A DNA stretch of 6,192 bases from Bacillota bacterium (GTDB taxonomy: Bacteria; Bacillota; Clostridia; Oscillospirales; Acutalibacteraceae): the NCBI GenBank assembly GCA_023460155.1, contig JAEWRF010000254.1, positions 1-6,192 on the forward strand, in the 5' to 3' direction. Shown one piece after another: positions 1 through 4,858 of this stretch. A program made the translations under genes and the position numbers. How positions within the stretch are numbered: position 1 is the first letter of the stretch; every line of letters begins with the position of its first letter. The notes beneath the pieces were generated by a model. That model did no database searches and was not told the DNA's origin. It was given only the letters and a program-made list of their open reading frames with translations.

Positions 1-699
1 AGCATAGGATATTTTTTTGCCCTCTTCCTTACTTTCCGTATTGATCCCGACATGTACGACCTCGAAGCCGAGCAGCTTTTTCACGGAATCCGCCGCCGCC
101 GCGGTAATTTTCTCCCAGTTCTCCAAAGCAATATCGGAGCTGCTGCAGAGCCAGCCGCCACCGACCGCGTGGACGCAACCGCAGTTTACGTACTCTTTTA
201 GGCTTTCCGGACCGATTCCGCCGGTCGGGATAAATTTGACCATCGGGAAAGGCCCTGCAAGACTTTTGCAGGCTTGGGCACCGCCGCTGACGGAAGCCGG
301 GAAGAACTTCAGGACGGTCAGCCCGAGCGACAGGGCGCTTTGAATTTCAGAAGCGGTGTCACACCCCGGAATCACCGGGATGTTTTTATTCTGACACCAC
401 TTTACAAGCCCTGCATCGAAGCCGGGAGACACAATGTAGTCCGCTCCGGCCTCTACGGCGTCCTCCGCCTGCTTCAGACAGAGAACGGTCCCTGCGCCGA
501 CCAAAAAATCCGGACAGGCCTTTTTAATTAAGGAAATTCCCTCGATGGCAGCTTCCGTGCGGAGCGTAACCTCTACCGTGTCGACGCCGCCTTTCCGGAG
601 TGCCTCCGCCAACGGACAGGCGTGCCGGGGGGAATCCAGGACTGCGGTGGGAATCAGGCCGATTTTTCCCAGACGGGCAAGAACGGAGCAATCATTCAT
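1..699 (-). CDS. eda: KDPG/KHG aldolase with probable C-terminal VOC-domain fusion (3' end cut by window edge)
   Basis: Class I aldolase that would cleave 2-keto-3-deoxy-6-phosphogluconate to pyruvate and glyceraldehyde 3-phosphate, or 4-hydroxy-2-oxoglutarate to pyruvate and glyoxylate, in the cytoplasm. The 233 visible codons show the family pattern: VEVTLRT with Glu43 and Arg47, GAGTVL at 68-73, SPGFD at 91-95, IPGCDTASE at 110-118, LKFFPA with the Schiff-base Lys131, and the phosphate-binding TGGI at 159-162. A normal Eda ends near residue 205-215. Here the frame stays open through LLGFEVVHVGIN (209-220) to the edge with no stop, which resembles the start of a glyoxalase/VOC domain that I recall fused to clostridial Eda-like proteins. 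The ATG at 699 has GGAGGG at 711-706, six bases upstream, and overlaps the upstream stop as ATGAATGA. It is the last visible gene of the leftward operon. The aldolase call is firm; the fusion is inferred from about 25 residues. Confidence 0.93.
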   Translation of the reverse strand, partial: MNDCSVLARLGKIGLIPTAVLDSPRHACPLAEALRKGGVDTVEVTLRTEAAIEGISLIKKACPDFLVGAGTVLCLKQAEDAVEAGADYIVSPGFDAGLVKWCQNKNIPVIPGCDTASEIQSALSLGLTVLKFFPASVSGGAQACKSLAGPFPMVKFIPTGGIGPESLKEYVNCGCVHAVGGGWLCSSSDIALENWEKITAAAADSVKKLLGFEVVHVGINTESKEEGKKISYA

Positions 700-1762
700 T
701 GCATTCCCTCCAGCTGATCTTCAGTTCAGGATTCTCTTCGGTCAGCTTTTCGATGCTGTCCGCGACATCTTCCGGCAGTGTGATCCCGTTTTTCAAACCG
801 GCGTCATAGCGGTTCCATTCCATTTCACCGGGAACGAAAAGATGGTCGTGCCCCGTTGCCTTCGGTGAGTTCTGAATGTAATCCACATATTCCCGAGCAC
901 GGTCCTCAAAGTTGTCCTCCGGGCACACGGCTTTGAGGTCGATCGCAATGAAAGCGTGACAGACACGGTTCTTGCTCGGCAGGTCAAAGCACCAGCTTTT
1001 TACATCGCGGCAGATGCAGCCCCCGGACATTAGCGCGGAAAGCGCTTCCACCATCATGGAAAGGCCATAGCCCTTGTGTGCCGCCATCGGCTGCAGGGCG
1101 CCGCCGTTCTGGTAATACTGAGGGTCCGTTGTCGGGTTGCCGTCCGGGTCCACCATCCAGGTATTCGGAATCGGCTGGTGATACATTTTGGCTTTATTGA
1201 TCTTTAATGCGGCGGTAGCGGAAAGTGCAACGTCGAGGAGGACGGGGTGGCCGTTTTTCACCGGGAAAGCAAACGCAAAGGGATTGTTTCCGAGAATCAT
1301 GGTTTTCCCGCCCGGAACCGCCATATTGGGGTCTGTGTTACTCATTGCAATGCCGAATAAACCCTGCTTTGCAGCAAAATTGGCGTAATAAGCGCCGGCT
1401 CCAAAATGGCAGCTGTTCCGAACGGTGACGTAGCCGATCCCGTTTTTCCGGGCGAGTTCGACTGCTTTTTCCATCGCTTTGCGGCCGACTACCATGCCCA
1501 TTCCGTCTTTTCCGTCCAGCACGGCAAAAGAGCCGCCTTCGCGTACAAATTCCGGCTTCGCTTTCGGATTCATTCCGCCCGCTTTGATTTTTTCTATGTA
1601 CATACGCAGGTTTTTCGTTCCGTGGGAACTGATTCCGAAGGCGTCCGTTACGGACAGGACCTCCCCGGTTACGGCGGCGTCCTCTGCGCTCATTCCATAT
1701 TTGACGAGAGCGGCTTTGCAGAATCTTTGCAGTTCCTCAATATTTACATTTTTCTTTGACAT
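692..1762 (-). CDS. Ldh_2 (malate/L-lactate/ureidoglycolate dehydrogenase) family oxidoreductase
   Basis: NAD(P)-dependent 2-oxoacid/2-hydroxyacid oxidoreductase of the family that includes malate dehydrogenase ComC/MdH, AllD and YiaK. The product is 356 aa, the normal family length. Visible marks are SSHGTKNL at 45-52 (conserved SHG), VRNSCHFGAGAYY at 114-126 with His119, the SNTDP region at 141-145, LGNNPFAFAFP at 157-167 (family GTNPxAxAxP), LDVALS at 176-181, and AHKGYGLSMMVEAL at 228-241. The Arg usual in SHGxxR is Asn51 here, and the PLGG normally before HKGYG reads PMAA, so it belongs to a divergent subgroup and its substrate cannot be named. ATG at 1762 was chosen; a TTG two codons upstream (1768) is also open, but the AAAGGA at 1779-1774 is better spaced for the ATG. 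It lies 30 bp after the epimerase gene and overlaps the aldolase gene by 8 bp. In this context it probably reduces or oxidises a keto sugar acid. Confidence 0.9.
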   Translation of the reverse strand: MSKKNVNIEELQRFCKAALVKYGMSAEDAAVTGEVLSVTDAFGISSHGTKNLRMYIEKIKAGGMNPKAKPEFVREGGSFAVLDGKDGMGMVVGRKAMEKAVELARKNGIGYVTVRNSCHFGAGAYYANFAAKQGLFGIAMSNTDPNMAVPGGKTMILGNNPFAFAFPVKNGHPVLLDVALSATAALKINKAKMYHQPIPNTWMVDPDGNPTTDPQYYQNGGALQPMAAHKGYGLSMMVEALSALMSGGCICRDVKSWCFDLPSKNRVCHAFIAIDLKAVCPEDNFEDRAREYVDYIQNSPKATGHDHLFVPGEMEWNRYDAGLKNGITLPEDVADSIEKLTEENPELKISWRECNE

Positions 1763-1792
1763 TTTCAATCAAATCCTTTCCCTGCCGGCGGC

Positions 1793-2620
1793 TTAGACAC
1801 GTACGAACGAGTTCACCGCGGCGGCATGTTTTATGACGAATTCGGCGTTCGGAACATTCAGGCATTCCAGAGATACGAATCCGCGGTAGTCCATTTGTTT
1901 CAGCCGGGAAACAACGGCGCTGAAGTTGATATGTCCGTTTCCAGGAACCATGCGGTTGCTGTCTGCAAAATGAACATGGCTGAAGTTCTTGCCAAACCGT
2001 TCAATCGTTTGAAGCATATCGGCATCTTCTATATTGGAGTGGAAAGTGTCGTAAAGAATGCCGGCCACGGGTGCCGCTCCAAGCTCTTCGATCAGGGATG
2101 CGGTCTCCGCGACGGAATTCAAATGGCAGGTTTCATAGCGGTTGATCGGCTCCAGATTGATGCGCACCTTGTTTTTGCCTGCGTATTCTACGCAGGTTTT
2201 CAGGCATTCAGCGATATATCCGCGTTGGCGGAGGTGTGCTTCGGTCTCACTGTCACCTTTTCCCCGGACCAGCCCTACCGTTACATTTGGCAATCCGAGC
2301 TGAACCGAAAGATCGATGTGTTTGAGGATGCGGTCGACTGCGGCGTGGCGGACCTCCGCCCTGTCACTGCAAAACATCAGACCATCGCCCACCATCTGGC
2401 CGGTTGCAAGAGTCGAGACCTTCAGATGATGCGCCTCAACCTCTTTTGCAAGCCTGCCTGCATCTACCAGATCCGGGCGGTTAATAATCAGTTCAACCCC
2501 GTCGAAGGCAAGCTTTTCGGCCCACTCCAGGCCTTTGGCAAAATCTGCCGCAGCAAAAGGTGCAAAGCCGGAATCCTCCTGCAGCGCCAGAGAAACACTG
2601 GTGTTAATTCGGGAATCCAT
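1793..2620 (-). CDS. Sugar (keto-acid) isomerase/epimerase, xylose-isomerase-like TIM barrel, IolO-like
   Basis: Metal-dependent TIM-barrel isomerase/epimerase of the AP-endonuclease-2/D-tagatose 3-epimerase superfamily, 275 aa. The four expected metal ligands can be placed: Glu157 in INLEPINRYET, Asp191 in LYDTFHSNIED, His217 in HVHFADSNR and Glu252 in VSLECL. Other marks are STLATGQ at 69-75, TVGLVRGKGD at 114-123, and VPGNGHINF at 225-233. The combination ATGQ, GLVRG, EPxNRYET, DTFHxNIE and HxADSNRxxPGxGHxxF matches my recollection of Thermotoga maritima IolO (5-keto-L-gluconate epimerase), so a keto-hexonate or hexuronate is a reasonable substrate; this is inference. The open frame extends upstream to 2719, but that part overlaps the preceding gene and is Arg/Lys-rich. 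The ATG at 2620 gives the natural barrel start and has AGGAG at 2637-2633, 12 bases upstream (slightly long). It follows the dehydrogenase gene by 20 bp. Confidence 0.88.
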   Translation of the reverse strand: MDSRINTSVSLALQEDSGFAPFAAADFAKGLEWAEKLAFDGVELIINRPDLVDAGRLAKEVEAHHLKVSTLATGQMVGDGLMFCSDRAEVRHAAVDRILKHIDLSVQLGLPNVTVGLVRGKGDSETEAHLRQRGYIAECLKTCVEYAGKNKVRINLEPINRYETCHLNSVAETASLIEELGAAPVAGILYDTFHSNIEDADMLQTIERFGKNFSHVHFADSNRMVPGNGHINFSAVVSRLKQMDYRGFVSLECLNVPNAEFVIKHAAAVNSFVRV

Positions 2621-2640
2621 TCTTGCTTTTCTCTCCTTTT

Positions 2641-3456
2641 TTATACACCTGCGTAAGCGTTGAATCCGCCGTCTACCGGGATCACGATTCCGGTTACGAA
2701 CGAGGCAGCCTGTGAGCAAAGGTAGATCACCGCGCCGGAAAGTTCGTCGGGCGAGCCGAAGCGCTGCATCGGCGTTTTCTGAATCACGTCGCGGCCCCGC
2801 GGAGTAAGGTTCCGCTCATGGTCAAGCATCAGATATTCGTTCTGCTTCGTCAGGAGAAAGCCCGGTGCGATAGCGTTCACACGGATTTTGGCTGAACATT
2901 CTTGACAGAAATGCACGCTCATCCACTCAGTGAAATTCACGATCGCAGATTTTGCTGCGGAGTAGGCAACGGTTCTCGTCAGCGGGCGGTAGGATGCCAT
3001 GGAGGCAATATTCACGACGCAGCCCTCGCCCTGTTCCGCCATTGTCTTGCCGAAAACCTGCGTAGGCATAACAGTGCCGACAAAATTCAGATCAAAAACC
3101 CATTTCAGAGCGTCGGCCGGCAGATCGAAAAAGCTCAGATCCTTGCTCGTCGTCGCTTTCGGATGGTTTCCACCCGCTCCGTTCACCAGAATGTCCACTC
3201 GCCCGAATGCCGTTTTAACACTCTTTGCGGCCTCTTCAAGGCTCGCAAGGTCCAGTACGTTTGCTTTCAGCGCGATTGCTGCGCCGCCCGCGGCTATGAT
3301 TTCGTCTGCGACCTTCTGTGCGTTTTCCACCGCAAGGTCCAGCAGGGCTACCTTTGCGCCCTGTGCGGCCAGATCCTTCGCAAGAGTGGAACAGATCACT
3401 CCGCCTGCGCCGGTAACAACCGCTACTTTGTCTGTAAGTTGAAACATGTCTTTCAC
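2641..3456 (-). CDS. SDR-family oxidoreductase, D-mannonate oxidoreductase (fructuronate reductase) type
   Basis: Classical-length (271 aa) short-chain dehydrogenase with a Rossmann fold. Cofactor motif TGAGGVI at 15-21, Asp40 after beta-2 (suggesting NAD preference), NGAGGNHP at 92-99, catalytic Ser152, Tyr165 and Lys169 (AYSAAK), RVNAIAPGFLLTKQN at 192-206, and VDGGFNAYAGV at the C-terminus. The signatures NGAGGNHP, QVFGK, NFTxWMxVHF, PGFxLTxQN and the GGFxAYxGV ending agree with my recollection of Bacillus subtilis YjmF/UxuB-type SDRs, which interconvert D-fructuronate and D-mannonate. Next to an IolO-like epimerase it could instead reduce tagaturonate or another keto-uronate. The start is GTG at 3456: AAGGGG at 3471-3466 stands nine bases before it, while the ATG at 3447 would be 18 bases away and would shorten the N-terminus. 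It is the first gene of the leftward operon, with about 165 nt of 5' leader. Confidence 0.92.
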   Translation of the reverse strand: MKDMFQLTDKVAVVTGAGGVICSTLAKDLAAQGAKVALLDLAVENAQKVADEIIAAGGAAIALKANVLDLASLEEAAKSVKTAFGRVDILVNGAGGNHPKATTSKDLSFFDLPADALKWVFDLNFVGTVMPTQVFGKTMAEQGEGCVVNIASMASYRPLTRTVAYSAAKSAIVNFTEWMSVHFCQECSAKIRVNAIAPGFLLTKQNEYLMLDHERNLTPRGRDVIQKTPMQRFGSPDELSGAVIYLCSQAASFVTGIVIPVDGGFNAYAGV

Positions 3457-3599
3457 AAGTATGATCCCCTTATACTACAAAATTGAAAATGAATGCCTAT
3501 GGAAGGAAGAGGGAAAGCCTGACCCGCACTGTTGTGCATAGTCAAAATTCCGTTTTTTTTGGCTGACTTCTCGATGTCAATATAGAATTGCAGATTTTT

Positions 3600-3614
3600 C
3601 GTATACCGTATTCG
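3600..3614. promoter_or_regulatory. Candidate GntR operator 1 (leftward operon)
   Basis: CGTATACCGTATTCG is an imperfect 15-bp palindrome (12 of 14 non-central positions symmetric) centred at 3607, 19 bp downstream of the leftward -10 box. It contains GTATAC, a core often seen in operators of FCD-type GntR regulators (family knowledge). Its ACCGTATTC is identical to nine bases at 4792-4800 in the hydrolase promoter region. Confidence 0.55.
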
Positions 3615-3625
3615 TAATTCGATTT

Positions 3626-3655
3626 AGTATAGGCCTGCTTCTGTCGAATTGTCAA
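3626..3655 (-). promoter_or_regulatory. Sigma-A promoter of the leftward catabolic operon
   Basis: Reading the minus strand there is a perfect -35 TTGACA (3655-3650), an 18-bp spacer and a -10 TATACT (3631-3626). The predicted transcription start is near 3620, giving a leader of about 165 nt before the GTG of the dehydrogenase. The whole box set is in the AT-rich divergent region. An imperfect palindrome (3600-3614) lies immediately downstream, where a bound repressor would block initiation or clearance. Confidence 0.75.
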
Positions 3656-3724
3656 CTGATTTTTGGAAAATAAAGAGAAATTATATGAAATAATATAAAT
3701 TAGTGTTTTTTATGCTTAAAAATC

Positions 3725-3753
3725 TTGACAACAATAGAATTATAATTTACTAT
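3725..3753 (+). promoter_or_regulatory. Sigma-A promoter of the gntR regulator gene
   Basis: Perfect -35 TTGACA (3725-3730), 17-bp spacer, and -10 TACTAT (3748-3753, 4 of 6 to consensus). The predicted start is near 3760, leaving a leader of about 150 nt before the regulator ATG. A TATAAT at 3741-3746 lies only 10 bp after the -35 and cannot pair with it. Very AT-rich DNA at 3680-3703 could act as an UP element. Confidence 0.6.
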
Positions 3754-3766
3754 CTGAATTGTACTT

Positions 3767-3781
3767 TGTGTACTGTATAAG
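3767..3781. promoter_or_regulatory. Candidate GntR operator 3 (gntR autoregulation)
   Basis: TGTGTACTGTATAAG has the ACYGTAT core of the other sites and is centred at 3774, 21 bp downstream of the gntR -10. GTGTACTGTAT (3768-3778) recurs exactly on the minus strand at 4681-4671. It is less symmetric than sites 1 and 2: only the inner TACTGTA is a clean palindrome. Confidence 0.4.
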
Positions 3782-3791
3782 GCTTTTCTTC

Positions 3792-3896
3792 ATGATTTCT
3801 CCGATGATGAACCGGCCGAACCGTGCGGGACTTATTTGCGAAGTTTCATTGTGGCTTCCGGAGTGGGGATACAGAAGAAAAACCATAACAATTTAG
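3792..3896 (+). CDS. Possible 34-aa leader ORF upstream of gntR
   Basis: An ATG-to-TAG frame of 34 codons lies wholly in the predicted gntR leader. It begins MISPMMNRPNRAG and ends RKTITI. A weak AAGG (3779-3782) is nine bases before the ATG, and the stop lies inside the TTAGGAAAG that also serves as the regulator's ribosome binding region, 16 bases before its ATG. The segment is clearly GC-richer than the surrounding intergenic DNA. I recognise no family. It could be a leader peptide coupled to gntR translation, or chance. Confidence 0.2.
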   Translation: MISPMMNRPNRAGLICEVSLWLPEWGYRRKTITI

Positions 3897-3912
3897 GAAA
3901 GAGCGTTGAACG

Positions 3913-4599
3913 ATGGGAACATTGCTTACTGTTGACAACCTGAATGATCAGGTTTATGAAAAAATAAGGGAAGAAATCATCACAGGCCAGCTATCCCCCG
4001 GAACCCGCATAGTCGATTTGCAGATTGCGGAACGATACGGCATCAGCAGAACGCCGGTGCGTGATGCGATCCAAAAACTGACCAAAGAAGGGCTGGTCGT
4101 AACCTCCGGGAAAAAGGGATACTATATTTTCAAGGCTACCCGGAAGGATATTGTGGAAATCTTTGAATTGCGGCTCATTCTTGACAAGGCCGTGATTGAG
4201 AAATTGGTTTCCGACGTAATGCCAAGCAATTACCAGAATTATCTGGATGTAATCCGTCAAATCGAGGAGCGCCTGAAGAAGGGAATTCTCGAGGGGCCGA
4301 AGGCGTTTACCCAGTATGACGAGGAGTTTCATGACTCCATCATTCGACTTTCAAACAATTCCAGGGTGATTGCCATTTATGCGGAAAACAGAACGCAGAC
4401 GAAAGCGTTCCGTTCTATAACGTCTTTCAGCGCGGAACGGATTGACAAAGCGAATAAACTGCACTTTGAATTGCTGGAAGCCATCAAGAATATGGATCTC
4501 GATAGAGCGCTTCGGGCTGCGGAAAAGCATGTGGAACTGAGTCGGAAGGACGCGCTGGCCGATGAAAAAGAAGAACGCGATAGTATAATGGAAAAATAG
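3913..4599 (+). CDS. GntR-family transcriptional regulator, FadR subfamily (FCD domain)
   Basis: DNA-binding regulator of 228 aa, normal for FadR/FCD members. The winged helix-turn-helix covers about residues 12-75: VYEKIREEIITGQLSPGTRI, then the recognition part YGISRTPVRDAIQKLTKEGLV (42-62) and the wing GKKGYYI. The C-terminal all-helical FCD effector domain (about 80-215) shows candidate metal ligands Asp136 and His140 (YDEEFHDSI), His184 (LHFELLEAI) and His206 (EKHVEL); members of this group typically bind carboxylate effectors such as sugar acids. It is transcribed divergently from the SDR-epimerase-Ldh_2-aldolase operon and stands before the hydrolase gene, so it is most likely their local repressor, released by a pathway intermediate (inference). 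The ATG at 3913 is preceded by AGGAAAGAG at about 3895-3903. A hairpin terminator follows 14 bases after the stop. Confidence 0.93.
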   Translation: MGTLLTVDNLNDQVYEKIREEIITGQLSPGTRIVDLQIAERYGISRTPVRDAIQKLTKEGLVVTSGKKGYYIFKATRKDIVEIFELRLILDKAVIEKLVSDVMPSNYQNYLDVIRQIEERLKKGILEGPKAFTQYDEEFHDSIIRLSNNSRVIAIYAENRTQTKAFRSITSFSAERIDKANKLHFELLEAIKNMDLDRALRAAEKHVELSRKDALADEKEERDSIMEK

Positions 4600-4613
4600 T
4601 GTTTCTGGCTTAC

Positions 4614-4660
4614 CGAAAAAAGAAGCTCCTCCTTTGCCAAAGGAGGAGCTTCTTTTTTCG
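4614..4660. terminator. Intrinsic (bidirectional) terminator after gntR
   Basis: A perfect 22-bp inverted repeat with a three-base loop (GCC at 4636-4638): left arm 4614-4635, right arm 4639-4660. The centre is GC-containing (GAAGCTCCTCC paired with GGAGGAGCTTC), and six A on one side and six T on the other give a U-tract in either direction. It separates gntR from the hydrolase promoter. Confidence 0.92.
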
Positions 4661-4667
4661 ACTTATT

Positions 4668-4682
4668 TGAATACAGTACACT
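4668..4682. promoter_or_regulatory. Candidate GntR operator 4 (distal site)
   Basis: TGAATACAGTACACT; on the minus strand AGTGTACTGTATTCA, which combines the GTGTACTGTAT of site 3 with the GTATTCA end of site 2. Its centre (4675) is 119 bp upstream of site 2 and about 105 bp upstream of the predicted hydrolase transcription start. It could be an auxiliary operator for looping. No promoter was recognised directly beside it. Confidence 0.35.
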
Positions 4683-4744
4683 CTATGATTGTGCATTTTA
4701 TCCATAAGTTTCATATAATATATTAAAATAATATAAAATTAGGC

Positions 4745-4773
4745 TTGACAAATAGAAAATCGGCTCCTATACT
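4745..4773 (+). promoter_or_regulatory. Sigma-A promoter of the creatininase-family hydrolase gene
   Basis: Perfect -35 TTGACA (4745-4750), 17-bp spacer, and -10 TATACT (4768-4773). The predicted start is near 4780, giving a leader of about 79 nt. A run of almost pure A/T (4711-4740) directly upstream could act as an UP element. The same -10 context, CCTATACTA, occurs in the leftward promoter. Confidence 0.8.
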
Positions 4774-4786
4774 AGGCATTAAGATT

Positions 4787-4801
4787 TGAACACCGTATTC
4801 A
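4787..4801. promoter_or_regulatory. Candidate GntR operator 2 (hydrolase promoter)
   Basis: TGAACACCGTATTCA is a 15-bp imperfect palindrome (12 of 14 non-central positions symmetric), centred at 4794, 21 bp downstream of the -10. With one more base on each side it reads TTGAA-N7-TTCAA. It shares ACCGTATTC with site 1 in the leftward operon promoter. Confidence 0.55.
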
Positions 4802-4858
4802 ATATTCAAAGCACCTATAACAAACCGTTCCAAAAATTATCAGAGGGAGATTGAAAAT

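Noticed and set aside
17..868. Several + strand open frames of 69-108 codons opposite the aldolase and Ldh_2 genes
   Set aside because: All are shadows of well-supported minus-strand genes and show low-complexity or unrecognisable translations.
1037..1050. CcpA cre-like sequence GGAAAGCGCTTCCA inside the Ldh_2 gene
   Set aside because: It matches the cre consensus except at two positions, but it lies deep in a coding region of GC-rich codons for Glu-Ala-Leu-Ser; no matching site was found near the promoters.
1763..1768. TTG start two codons upstream of the Ldh_2 ATG
   Set aside because: Possible, but the ATG is better spaced from the AAAGGA and gives the usual N-terminus.
1826..2656. 276-codon open frame on the + strand opposite the epimerase gene
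   Set aside because: It is antisense to a gene with clear catalytic motifs, has no good ribosome binding site, and its translation shows no recognisable domain.
2621..2719. N-terminal extension of the epimerase frame up to 2719
   Set aside because: It would overlap the end of the SDR gene by 79 bp and adds an Arg-rich stretch without family similarity; the ATG at 2620 matches the barrel start.
3575..3580. Second TTGACA on the minus strand in the leader of the leftward operon
   Set aside because: No -10-like hexamer at 16-18 bp; the position holds a run of A. The TTGACA at 3655-3650 is much better supported.
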